A DNA stretch of 22,376 nt, from contig CANFIE010000016.1 in NCBI GenBank assembly GCA_947446625.1, positions 1 through 22,376 of the forward strand, written 5' to 3'. The notes beneath the pieces are model-generated. The model made no database searches, was not told where the DNA came from, and saw only the letters and a list, made by a program, of their open reading frames with translations. Each line of letters opens with the position of its first letter. Within the stretch, counting starts at the first letter, position 1. This document shows positions 13,496-20,807 of this stretch, in pieces. The position numbers and the translations under genes are program-made. This DNA is from Acetobacteraceae bacterium (GTDB taxonomy: Bacteria; Pseudomonadota; Alphaproteobacteria; Acetobacterales; Acetobacteraceae).

Positions 13496-15384
13496 TTCAG
13501 CGTGCCTTCCATCTCATTGAGAATGGCCGGGTCATCAATGGTTGGCGGCACCACATAGGTTTCGCCATCCGCGATTTTGCGCAGCGTGGCGCGCAAAATC
13601 TTGCCGCTACGGGTCTTCGGCAGCCGCGCCACCACGGTGCAATCCTTGAAGGCAGCCACCGGGCCGATCTTTTCCCGCACCAGCCCCACCAATTCGCGGG
13701 TGATGGTGGCTTCGTCCTTGGTCACGCCGGCTTTCAGCACCACCATTCCCAGCGGCACCTGGCCCTTAAGGCTGTCCTTGATCCCAACCACGGCGCATTC
13801 CGCCACATCCGGGTGGCCGGCCAGCACTTCCTCCATCGCCCCGGTGCTCAGGCGGTGCCCGGCCACGTTGATGATGTCATCCGTCCGGCTCATCACCCAG
13901 ACATAGCCCTCAGCATCCACCATGCCGGCATCGCCGGTGTTGTAGTAGCCGGGGAAGGCTTCCAGGTAGCTTTCGCGGAAGCGGTCATCGGCCTTGTACA
14001 GCGTGGGCAGGCAGCTTGGCGGCAGCGGCAGCTTTATCGCCAGGCTGCCAATCTGCCCCGGTGCCACCTGCTGCCCGGCCTCGTCCAGCGCCTGCACGTC
14101 GTAGCCCGGACTGGCCTTGCCGCCGCTGCCGGGGTGCATCTCAAACAGCCCCAGCCCGCGGAAGCCACCGGTGATGGCCCAGCCGGTTTCGGTCTGCCAC
14201 CAATGATCCACCACCGGCTTGCCCAGCAGCGCGTGGACCCACACCTGGGTCGGCGGGTCGCAGCGCTCCCCGGCCAGGAACAGGGCTTCCAGCCGGCTCA
14301 GGTCGTACTTCGCCAGCAGCTTGCCCTCGGGGTCTTCCTTCTTGATCGCGCGGATCGCCGTGGGCGCGGTGAACAACACTTTCACTTTATGGTCGGCGCA
14401 AACGCGCCAGAAGGTGCCGGCATCCGGCGTGCCCACCGGCTTGCCCTCAAACAGCACGCTGGTGCAGCCTGCCAGCAGCGGCGCATAGACAATGTAGCTG
14501 TGCCCCACCACCCAGCCCACATCGCTGGCGGCCCAGAACACATCGCCAATGCCGCAGCCGTACAGCAGCCGCATGGAGTTATGCAGCGCCACGGCATGGC
14601 CGCCATTGTCACGCAGCACGCCCTTGGGCTTACCGGTGGTGCCGCTGGTGTACAGAATATAGAGCGGATCGGTGCTCGCCACCGGCACGCAGGGGTGCGG
14701 CGCGGCGGCGGCCTCGGCGGCCAGCCAGTCCTCGTCGCGCCCCGGCTGCAAGGCGGCCGCCAATTGCGGGCGTTGCAGCACCAGGCAGGCGCTGGGCTTG
14801 TGCGGCGAAAGCCCAATGGCGGCATCCAGCAGCGGTTTGTAGGCCACGGTCCGCCCCGGCTCCAACCCGCATGAGGCACACAGAATGGCCTTGGGTTCGG
14901 CATCGGCAATGCGCGCGGCCAGTTCGGCGGCGGCAAAGCCGCCGAACACCACGGAATGCACCGCCCCCAGCCGGGCGCAGGCCAGCATGCCAATGGCCGC
15001 TTCCGGCACCATGGGCATGTAGATGATGACGCGGTCGCCCTTGCCCACGCCGCGCGCCGCCAGCGCCCCGGCCAGGCGGGCAACCCTGTCCAGCAGTTGG
15101 GCGTAGCTGGTGGTCTCCACCTGGCCGGTCATCGGGCTGTCCCAGATGATGGCCGGCTGCACGCCGCGGCCGGCGGCCACATGGCGGTCCACCGCGTTGT
15201 GGCAGGTGTTCAGCACCCCGCCCGGAAACCAGCGGCCATAGGGGCCGTCATTGGCATCAAAGGTAGCCCTGGGCGCCACGGTCCAGTCGATGCCACCGGC
15301 CGCTTTGGCCCAATAGGTCTCCGGCTGCTGCCGCCAGGCGGCATAGACGGAATCGTAGCGGGTGGCTTCCTGGCTGGCATTCAT
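13480..15384 (-). CDS. prpE: Propionyl-CoA synthetase (AMP-forming acyl-CoA ligase)
   Basis: Activates propionate (or acetate less well) to the CoA thioester through an acyl-adenylate, the entry step to propionate use. The protein has 634 residues, the length expected for PrpE. The P-loop-like motif is YILYTSGTTGKPKGVLRDNG. The stretch DVGWVVGHSYIVYAPLLAG followed by PTAIRAIKKEDP matches PrpE better than acetyl-CoA synthetase. YYNTGDAG and the hinge are followed by INVAGHRLSTGAMEE, and the catalytic, acetylation-prone Lys595 is in KTRSGKILRATLRK. The start ATG at 15384 follows GCAGGAA at about 11 bases and gives the standard N-terminus (TRYDSVYAAW); upstream in-frame residues to 15567 run through a terminator and were dropped. 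No prpB, prpC or prpD is present. Confidence 0.93.
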   Translation of the reverse strand: MNASQEATRYDSVYAAWRQQPETYWAKAAGGIDWTVAPRATFDANDGPYGRWFPGGVLNTCHNAVDRHVAAGRGVQPAIIWDSPMTGQVETTSYAQLLDRVARLAGALAARGVGKGDRVIIYMPMVPEAAIGMLACARLGAVHSVVFGGFAAAELAARIADAEPKAILCASCGLEPGRTVAYKPLLDAAIGLSPHKPSACLVLQRPQLAAALQPGRDEDWLAAEAAAAPHPCVPVASTDPLYILYTSGTTGKPKGVLRDNGGHAVALHNSMRLLYGCGIGDVFWAASDVGWVVGHSYIVYAPLLAGCTSVLFEGKPVGTPDAGTFWRVCADHKVKVLFTAPTAIRAIKKEDPEGKLLAKYDLSRLEALFLAGERCDPPTQVWVHALLGKPVVDHWWQTETGWAITGGFRGLGLFEMHPGSGGKASPGYDVQALDEAGQQVAPGQIGSLAIKLPLPPSCLPTLYKADDRFRESYLEAFPGYYNTGDAGMVDAEGYVWVMSRTDDIINVAGHRLSTGAMEEVLAGHPDVAECAVVGIKDSLKGQVPLGMVVLKAGVTKDEATITRELVGLVREKIGPVAAFKDCTVVARLPKTRSGKILRATLRKIADGETYVVPPTIDDPAILNEMEGTLKALMR

Positions 15385-15422
15385 TGTCGGACGTTCCTGC
15401 GGGCTTGCCTTGAAGGCTGGGC

Positions 15423-15456
15423 AAAAAAAAGCGCCGGGGAGCGAACTCCCCGGCGC
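15423..15456 (-). terminator. Intrinsic terminator after the MFS transporter gene
   Basis: Read on the minus strand, an eleven-pair perfect stem (GCGCCGGGGAG with CTCCCCGGCGC) closes on a UUCG loop and is followed directly by eight T (15423-15430). It begins 26 bases past the transporter stop. This is the only textbook rho-independent terminator in the window, and it lies only 38 bases before the prpE start codon. Confidence 0.93.
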
Positions 15457-15481
15457 CGTTCCGGTTGGCCGGAGAGCCGCG

Positions 15482-17140
15482 TTAGCGGTTGTTTTCTTCC
15501 GCGAATATATCCCGGTCCTTGGTCTCGGGAATGAAGATGGTGCCGATGACGAAGGTACCGACGGCAATCGCGATCGGGTACCACAGCCCGTAGAAGGGGT
15601 CGCCGCTCGACGCGTTCATGGCGAAGGCGGTGGCCGGCAGCAGGCCGCCGAACCAGCCATTGCCGATGTGGTACGGCAGCGACATGGAGGTATAGCGGAT
15701 GCGGGTGGGGAAGAGTTCCACCAGCGCCGCGGCGATGGGCCCGTAAACCATGGTGACGTAGAGCACCAGGATGAACAGGATCAGGATCAGCGTGGCGATC
15801 TGGCCACGGAAGATGTCGAAGGGCGATTCCATCTTCGCCACCGACGGGTTGGACGCCGCCGGATAGCCCGCGGCCGTCAGAGCCGCGGTCAACTGCGCGC
15901 CGAAGGTAGCGCCGGAGGCCACCGCGGTTTCACCCACGCGCACCACGGTCGGCGCACCGGCCGCCAAGGATTCGTTGGTGTAGCGCACGGAGGCGCGGGC
16001 CAGCGCCGCCTTGGCAATATCGCACGAGGTGGTGAAGCTGGATGTGCCGGTCGGGTTGAACTGGAAGGAGCAGGTCGCCGGGTCGGCGGCCACCACCACG
16101 GCAACCCGCTGCTGGGCTTCATACAGCGAGGGGTTGGCGGTGGAAGCCATCCAGTTGAACAGCGGGAAGTAGGTCAGTGCCGCGATCAGGCAGCCGCCCA
16201 GGATGATGGGCTTGCGGCCGATCTTGTCGGAAAGCCAGCCGAACACCACGAAGAAGCCGGTGCCGAACAGCAGCGACCAGGCCACCAGCAGGTTGGCGGT
16301 GTAGGCGTCCACCTTCAGCACGCTGCCCAGGAAGAACAGCGCGTAGAACTGGCCCGAATACCAAACCACGGCCTGGCCGGCGGTAAGGCCGAGCAGGGCG
16401 AACAGCGCCACCTTGCCGTTCTTCCAGACGAAGAAGGCCTCGGTGATCGGCGCCTTGGAGTGGGTGCCTTCCGCCTTCATCTTGGCGAAGGCCGGGCTCT
16501 CGTTCAGCTGCATGCGGATCCACAGCGAGATGCCGAGCAGGAAGATCGAGACAATGAAGGGAATACGCCAACCCCAGTCGGCAAAGGCCTCACGGCCCAG
16601 CGCCTGCTGGGTGAACAGAATCACCAGCAGAGACATGAACAGGCCAGCGGTCGCCGTGGTCTGAATCCAACTGGTGTAGAAGCCGCGGCGGCCCTGCGGC
16701 GCGTGTTCCGCCACATAGGTTGCGGCACCGCCGTATTCACCGCCCAGCGCCAGGCCCTGCAACATGCGCAGCGCAATGAGGATGATCGGGGCCAGAATGC
16801 CGATTTCATCCGAGGTGGGCAGGATGCCGACGATGAAGGTCGAGGCGCCCATGATCAGGATGGTGACCAGGAAGGTCCACTTGCGGCCCAGCATGTCGCC
16901 CAGGCGGCCAAACACCAGCGCGCCGAAGGGGCGTACCAGGAAGCCGGCGGCAAAGGCCAGCAGCGCGAAGATGGTCCGCGTTGTCTCATTGAACTGGCTG
17001 AAGAATTTGGCGCCAATAATGGCTGCCAGCGAACCGAACAGGTAGAAATCATACCATTCGAATACGGTGCCGGCGGAGGAGGCGATGATGACCTTCCGCT
17101 CCTCGGCGGTCATCGCCCTGTTTGCTTGATCGGTGCTCAT
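15482..17140 (-). CDS. MFS transporter, metabolite:H+ symporter (MHS) family, with large periplasmic insertion
   Basis: Twelve-helix inner-membrane symporter for organic acids or related metabolites, 552 residues against about 430-450 for typical members. The first motif is SSAGTVFEWYDFYLFG (21-36), standard for the MHS family. Motif A is GRLGDMLGRK (78-87), with its repeat GWLSDKIGRKP (301-311). LQGLALGGEYGGAATYVAEH is at about 127-146. Helices 9 and 10 lie near 312-330 and 446-468. Between them an extra segment of about 110 residues (331-443) contains Cys357 and Cys373 and should face the periplasm. The location downstream of fpr and upstream of prpE suggests propionate or another short acid, but the strong terminator after it argues against one shared transcript. 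Substrate unproven. Confidence 0.93.
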   Translation of the reverse strand: MSTDQANRAMTAEERKVIIASSAGTVFEWYDFYLFGSLAAIIGAKFFSQFNETTRTIFALLAFAAGFLVRPFGALVFGRLGDMLGRKWTFLVTILIMGASTFIVGILPTSDEIGILAPIILIALRMLQGLALGGEYGGAATYVAEHAPQGRRGFYTSWIQTTATAGLFMSLLVILFTQQALGREAFADWGWRIPFIVSIFLLGISLWIRMQLNESPAFAKMKAEGTHSKAPITEAFFVWKNGKVALFALLGLTAGQAVVWYSGQFYALFFLGSVLKVDAYTANLLVAWSLLFGTGFFVVFGWLSDKIGRKPIILGGCLIAALTYFPLFNWMASTANPSLYEAQQRVAVVVAADPATCSFQFNPTGTSSFTTSCDIAKAALARASVRYTNESLAAGAPTVVRVGETAVASGATFGAQLTAALTAAGYPAASNPSVAKMESPFDIFRGQIATLILILFILVLYVTMVYGPIAAALVELFPTRIRYTSMSLPYHIGNGWFGGLLPATAFAMNASSGDPFYGLWYPIAIAVGTFVIGTIFIPETKDRDIFAEENNR

Positions 17141-17373
17141 GGTCTGGTCGCCCGTCCCTGCTTTGTGTTTATCCCCAAGGATTACCGTAGGGCCTCGGCG
17201 CCAGCAGCGCGGACCGCAACGGAAAGCCCCCTTCAGTCCAGCGCGTTGGCCAGAACCTGAAACATCATATAACGGCCCGGGCGTTTACGGGCGCTCAATC
17301 AATTGCCCGCGAGAATGCGCAAGCTTCAGTTGCCTAACTGCAACACTGTGGCGCAACCGGAATGGCTGCGCTG
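17141..17373. other. Intergenic region upstream of the MFS gene
   Basis: This is the largest gap in the window and less GC-rich than its surroundings. It should carry the transporter promoter on the minus strand. AT-rich TTATATGATG (minus strand, near 17264-17273) is the best -10-like stretch, but no -35 lies at the right spacing. A weak stem GCGCA/TGCGC follows the fpr stop. No gene, RNA or repeat is evident. Confidence 0.35.
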
Positions 17374-18186
17374 TTACTTTGTTACAAAGGCCTTTTCCAC
17401 CACGAAGGTGCCGGGCTTGCTGTTGTTGCCCTCAACAAAGCCACGGGCTTCCAGCAGCGGAATCATATCGGCGTTGAACGCCTCAGACCCGCACATCATC
17501 ACCCGGTCATGCTCGGGGTTGAAGGCGGGCAGGCCAAGGTCAGTGGTAATCCGGCCCGACTCGATCAGCGCCGTGCTGCGCATTTGCACCGGGAAGGGCT
17601 CGCGCGTCACGCTCGGGTAGTACAGCAGCTTGCCGGCCACCATCTCGCCCAGGAATTCATGCGCCGGCAGGTCCTTGGTGATGAAGTCGCGGTAGGCCAG
17701 TTCGGCCACTTCGCGCACCGTGTGCTGCAGCACCACCCGGTCATATTTCTCAAACACTTCCGGCTCGCGGATCAGGCTCATGAACGGCGCCAGCCCGGTG
17801 CCGGTGGCAAAGAAGTACAGCGTTTTGCCCGGCAGCAGGTTCTCGGTCAGCAGCGTTCCCACCGGCTTGCGGCCGATCAGCACCGAACCCCCAACCTCGA
17901 TATGTTGCAACCGCGAGGTCAGTGGCCCGTTCGGCACCTTGATGGAAAGGAACTCCAGTTCCTCCTCCCACGGCGCGCTCACCACCGAATAGGCCCGCAC
18001 CAGCGGCTTACCCTCGACCATCAGGCCGATCATGGTGAACTGCCCGGCCACGAAGCGGAACGCCGTGTCCCGCGTGCAGCGGAAGCTGAACAGCTTTTCG
18101 GTCCAGTGGTGCACCCAGGTCACCTTCTCCTCGAAGAAGGCCGGGGGCACCTTGGCGGCGGGGGTGGGCTCGATGATGGCGTTCAT
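17374..18186 (-). CDS. fpr: Ferredoxin--NADP(+) reductase
   Basis: Soluble FAD enzyme of 270 residues moving electrons between NADPH and ferredoxin or flavodoxin. The bacterial short-type layout is seen: the FAD-binding RAYS (64-67, in PLVRAYSVVSAP), IKVPNGPLTSRLQHI, the NADP-binding GTGLAPFMS (129-137), VVLQHTVREVAELAYRD, VMMCGSEAFN, and the C-terminal GTFVVEKAFVTK, whose end stacks near FAD in this subfamily. The ATG at 18186 is chosen because upstream in-frame codons to 18408 fall inside the divergent acetyltransferase and look non-native, although the ribosome-binding site is weak. Divergent from the acetyltransferase; followed by the MFS gene on the same strand after 233 bases. Confidence 0.93.
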   Translation of the reverse strand: MNAIIEPTPAAKVPPAFFEEKVTWVHHWTEKLFSFRCTRDTAFRFVAGQFTMIGLMVEGKPLVRAYSVVSAPWEEELEFLSIKVPNGPLTSRLQHIEVGGSVLIGRKPVGTLLTENLLPGKTLYFFATGTGLAPFMSLIREPEVFEKYDRVVLQHTVREVAELAYRDFITKDLPAHEFLGEMVAGKLLYYPSVTREPFPVQMRSTALIESGRITTDLGLPAFNPEHDRVMMCGSEAFNADMIPLLEARGFVEGNNSKPGTFVVEKAFVTK

Positions 18187-18297
18187 GGGTCCGGGTAAAT
18201 GCTGCGGCGCGGCGAAAAGTGCAACACTTGGGTGACAGTGGCTTTGCGCTGGCGCAGCCCAGGGGCAGGATTGCCACAGCAAGCAGGAACCCAGCGC
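18187..18297. promoter_or_regulatory. Divergent intergenic region between fpr and the acetyltransferase
   Basis: The region holds two compact inverted repeats, AAGTG-CAA-CACTT (18217-18229) and TGCGC-TG-GCGCA (18245-18256), placed where operators could control both genes. On the minus strand TTGCAC overlaps the first repeat and could be the -35 of fpr, with a weak CATTTA 17 bases on. AGGAA at 18284-18288 is the acetyltransferase ribosome-binding site. Confidence 0.35.
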
Positions 18298-18984
18298 ATG
18301 ACCCAGCCGCCCGTTGGCCCCGAGGTAGACCCTACGCCACGGCCAATTCCGGCCCGCATCCCGCATCGGGGCCGCGCGGTGGACCTGGAGCCGTTGCATA
18401 TCCGCCATGTCCCGGAGTTATGGCAGGCTGCCGCTTCCGGCACCCCCGCCGCGGATGCCGGCTGGGCCTATCTGGGCTACGGCCCCTTCGCCAGCCAGGC
18501 GGCGTTGCGCGCCCAGGTAGCCAGCATGGCAGCGGTGCACGACCCCCTGGCCTGGGCCATTCGGCCGCACCGTACCGGCACGGTGGATGGCTGGCTGACG
18601 CTGATGGACATCCAGCCAGGCAATGCCGCCATTGAATTGGGCAATATCTGGTTCAGCACCCGCATGCAGCGCACCCGCGCCGCCACCGAGGCGATGTTCC
18701 TGCTGATGCGCCACGCCATGGATGACCTGGGCTACCGCCGCCTGCTGTGGAAATGCAACGCCTTGAACGCCCCCAGCCGCCGTGCCGCCACCCGGTTGGG
18801 CTTCGTTTATGAAGGCGAATTGCGCGCCCATATGGTGGTGAAGGGCCGCCGCCGAGACAGCAGCTACTTCTCCATTCTGGCCGAAGAATGGCCCGCCCGG
18901 CGCGATGCCATTTCCGCCTGGCTGGAGGACAGCAACTTCGACCCCTCGGGCCGCCCCTGGGAATCGCTGCGCGCCGGCAACTGA
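18298..18984 (+). CDS. GNAT N-acetyltransferase, RimJ/RimL type
   Basis: A 228-residue acetyl-CoA-dependent N-acetyltransferase. The beta4 strand region is NAAIELGNIWFS (109-120). The acetyl-CoA-binding turn is degenerate (TRMQRTRAATEAMFLLMRHA, 121-140). The C-terminal signature is KCNALNAPSRRAATRLGFVYEG (about 152-172), followed by the HMVVKGRRRDSSYFSILAEEW segment seen in RimL/YjdJ-like proteins. The substrate may be a protein N-terminus, an antibiotic or a small amine. The ATG at 18298 has AGGAA nine bases upstream; an in-frame start at 18199 would cross the fpr regulatory region and was trimmed. Confidence 0.88.
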   Translation: MTQPPVGPEVDPTPRPIPARIPHRGRAVDLEPLHIRHVPELWQAAASGTPAADAGWAYLGYGPFASQAALRAQVASMAAVHDPLAWAIRPHRTGTVDGWLTLMDIQPGNAAIELGNIWFSTRMQRTRAATEAMFLLMRHAMDDLGYRRLLWKCNALNAPSRRAATRLGFVYEGELRAHMVVKGRRRDSSYFSILAEEWPARRDAISAWLEDSNFDPSGRPWESLRAGN

Positions 18985-19012
18985 AGCCCGGCTCGCCCGC
19001 TGAGATTGTGCC

Positions 19013-19052
19013 TTGGTCCGGTCTGCGGCATGCTTACGGCAGACCAAACCAA
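19013..19052 (+). promoter_or_regulatory. Hairpin in the amidase leader
   Basis: GGTCTGC (19020-19026) pairs perfectly with GCAGACC (19039-19045) around a 12-base loop. Beyond a three-base internal loop, TTGG (19013-19016) pairs with CCAA (19049-19052). It ends 11 bases before the amidase ATG, where a Shine-Dalgarno sequence would be expected but is not seen. It could end the acetyltransferase transcript or modulate amidase translation. Confidence 0.45.
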
Positions 19053-19063
19053 CGAGTTGCCCC

Positions 19064-20257
19064 ATGCCCGAGGTTGCCGATTCCGTAGGTGCTTTCATGC
19101 CAGGCCCGCGGGCTGTCCGGGCCGGAGCAGCCGACGGCCCGCTGGCCGGGCTGACCTTCGCGGTGAAGGATTTGTTTGACGTTGCCGGGGTGGTCACCAC
19201 CTACGGCAACCCGGATTGGGGCCGCAGCCACGGTGCCGCCGCCGCCACCGCCCCGGCGGTGCTGGCCCTGTTGCAGGCCGGCGCCACCTTGGCCGGCAAG
19301 ACCAAAACGGTGGAACTGGCCTATGGCCTCACCGGTGAGAATGTCTGGTACGGCACGCCGATTAACCCCGCCGCGCCGGACCGTTTCCCCGGCGGCTCCT
19401 CCTGCGGCTCCGCCGCCGCCGTCTCGGCCGGGCTGGTGGATGTCGCCCTGGGCAGTGACACGGGCGGCTCGGTTCGCATTCCCGCCAGCTATTGCGGCAC
19501 CTTCGGCATTCGTCCCACCTGGGGCGCGGTTTCCCTGGCCGGCGCCTGCGGCCTGGGCCCCAGCTTTGATACCTGCGGCTGGTTCGCCCGCAGTGCCGCT
19601 GTGCTGGAGCAGGTGGGCCAGGTCCTGCTGCCCAGCGGTGAGGCCACACCGCTTGGCCCGCTGGTGAAGGTGAAGGAAGCCTGGATCAACGCCGAGCCGA
19701 CCACCGCCCGCGCCCTGGCCCCGGCCCTGGCCGCCATTGAGCGCCGCTTCGGCCCCACCCTTTCGGTGGATTTGGCGCCCGAGGGGCTGAACGCGCTGTA
19801 CGAGCATTTCCGCTGCGCCCAGGCCGAAGAAGCCTGGGCCACGCTGGGCCGTTGGGTGGAGCAGGCGAAGCCGGAATTCGGCCCCGGGGTGAAGGAACGC
19901 TTCGCCGCAGCCAAGGCCATGGACCCCGCCAAGGCCGCCGCCGGCCGTGCCTTCCGCCGCCTGTTTGCCGAACGCATGCGGGCGCTGCTGGCCGGCGGCA
20001 CGGTGCTGATCTATCCCACCTCGCCCACCGCCGCCCCGCGCCTTGACCTGTCGCTGGATGCCCAGAATGCCGTGCGCGAGCGCACCATGGGCGTGACCGC
20101 CATTGCCGGCCTGGCCGGCCTGCCCGAGATTACCCTGCCGCTCGGCCGGGTTGAGGGGGCGCCGGTTGGGCTTTCCCTGGTGGCTGGCCCTGGGCGGGAC
20201 CGTGCCCTGCTGGCCCTGGCCACCAGCGTGGCGGCCGCGACGGGTTCCGCAGGATAG
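19064..20257 (+). CDS. Amidase signature family hydrolase, AMI1 (indole-3-acetamide hydrolase)-like
   Basis: A 397-residue amidase that would release ammonia from a small amide. The Ser-cisSer-Lys triad is complete: Lys35 (TFAVKDLFD), Ser112 in GGSSCGSA, and nucleophile Ser136 in GSDTGGSVRIPASYCG. Plant AMI1 uses Lys36, Ser113 and Ser137, an offset of one. Similarity to AMI1 continues through VVTTYGNPDW, GENVWYGTPINP, PSFDTCGWFAR and KPEFGPGVKERF. At 397 residues it belongs to the short AMI1-like branch; classical amidases have 450-500. The ATG at 19064 gives the AMI1-like N-terminus; no clear ribosome-binding site is seen and a hairpin precedes it. An acetyltransferase follows after 10 bases. 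Substrate by analogy only: indole-3-acetamide or another arylacetamide. Confidence 0.9.
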   Translation: MPEVADSVGAFMPGPRAVRAGAADGPLAGLTFAVKDLFDVAGVVTTYGNPDWGRSHGAAAATAPAVLALLQAGATLAGKTKTVELAYGLTGENVWYGTPINPAAPDRFPGGSSCGSAAAVSAGLVDVALGSDTGGSVRIPASYCGTFGIRPTWGAVSLAGACGLGPSFDTCGWFARSAAVLEQVGQVLLPSGEATPLGPLVKVKEAWINAEPTTARALAPALAAIERRFGPTLSVDLAPEGLNALYEHFRCAQAEEAWATLGRWVEQAKPEFGPGVKERFAAAKAMDPAKAAAGRAFRRLFAERMRALLAGGTVLIYPTSPTAAPRLDLSLDAQNAVRERTMGVTAIAGLAGLPEITLPLGRVEGAPVGLSLVAGPGRDRALLALATSVAAATGSAG

Positions 20258-20267
20258 GGTTGCAACC

Positions 20268-20786
20268 ATGCTGATTCGCGACGCCGGCCCGGCCGATGTG
20301 CCTGCCATCACCGCAATCTACGCCCACCATGTTCTGCATGGCACCGGCACCTTCGAGGAAGAGGCCCCTGACCAGGCCGAGATGACCGCGCGCCTGCAAC
20401 GGGTGCAGGGCAATGGCTGGGCCTGGCTGGTGGCGGAACTGGATGGCCAAGTGCTGGGCTACGCCTATTTCAGCCAGTTGCGCGACCGCTCAGCTTATCG
20501 CTTCAGCGCCGAGGACAGCATCTATATCCGCGACGATATTCGCGGCCAGGGCGTGGGCAAGGCGCTGGTGGCGGCGTTGCTGGAACGTGCTGAGGCCGTC
20601 GGATTCCGCCAGATGTTCGCGGTGGTTGGAGACAGCGACAATGTCGGCTCCATCGGCCTGCATGTCTCGCTGGGGTTCCGCCAGGCAGGCGTGCTGAAAG
20701 CCGCCGGGCTGAAATTCGGCCGCTGGCTGGACGTGGTCTATCTGCAGCGGCCGCTGGGCCTGGGCGACCGCGACCTGCCGGGCTGA
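20268..20786 (+). CDS. GNAT acetyltransferase, phosphinothricin/methionine-sulfoximine type
   Basis: A 172-residue acetyltransferase of the Bar/PAT/MddA group, which N-acetylates glutamate analogues such as phosphinothricin or methionine sulfone. It begins LIRDAGPADVPAITAIYAHH. The substrate loop is GTGTFEEEAPD (25-35), the acetyl-CoA pyrophosphate loop is RGQGVGKAL (92-100), then DSDNVGSIGLHVSLGF (about 122-137) and the diagnostic KFGRWLDVVYLQRPL (149-163). The ATG at 20268, 10 bases after the amidase stop and preceded by AGGATAGGG, is preferred over an in-frame ATG at 20103 inside the amidase. Likely co-transcribed with the amidase; both act on small nitrogen compounds. Natural substrate unknown. 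Confidence 0.92.
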   Translation: MLIRDAGPADVPAITAIYAHHVLHGTGTFEEEAPDQAEMTARLQRVQGNGWAWLVAELDGQVLGYAYFSQLRDRSAYRFSAEDSIYIRDDIRGQGVGKALVAALLERAEAVGFRQMFAVVGDSDNVGSIGLHVSLGFRQAGVLKAAGLKFGRWLDVVYLQRPLGLGDRDLPG

Positions 20787-20807
20787 CCCGGCAGGCTGCA
20801 CCCTGGC

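Noticed and set aside
13480..15384. Acetyl-CoA synthetase (Acs)
   Set aside because: Length and the GHSYIVYAPLLAG / PTAIRAIKKEDP segments fit PrpE better; substrate overlap remains possible.
15362..17260. 632-codon plus-strand frame opposite the MFS transporter
   Set aside because: It runs through the intrinsic terminator and gives a Gln/Gly/Arg-rich product without domains; the minus-strand transporter is unambiguous.
17141..17373. Promoter with TTGAGC and TTATAT on the minus strand
   Set aside because: The spacing is about 20 bases, too long for a standard sigma-70 promoter, so no element was called.
19034..20311. 425-codon minus-strand frame opposite the amidase
   Set aside because: Gly/Gln-rich shadow of a gene with a complete catalytic triad.
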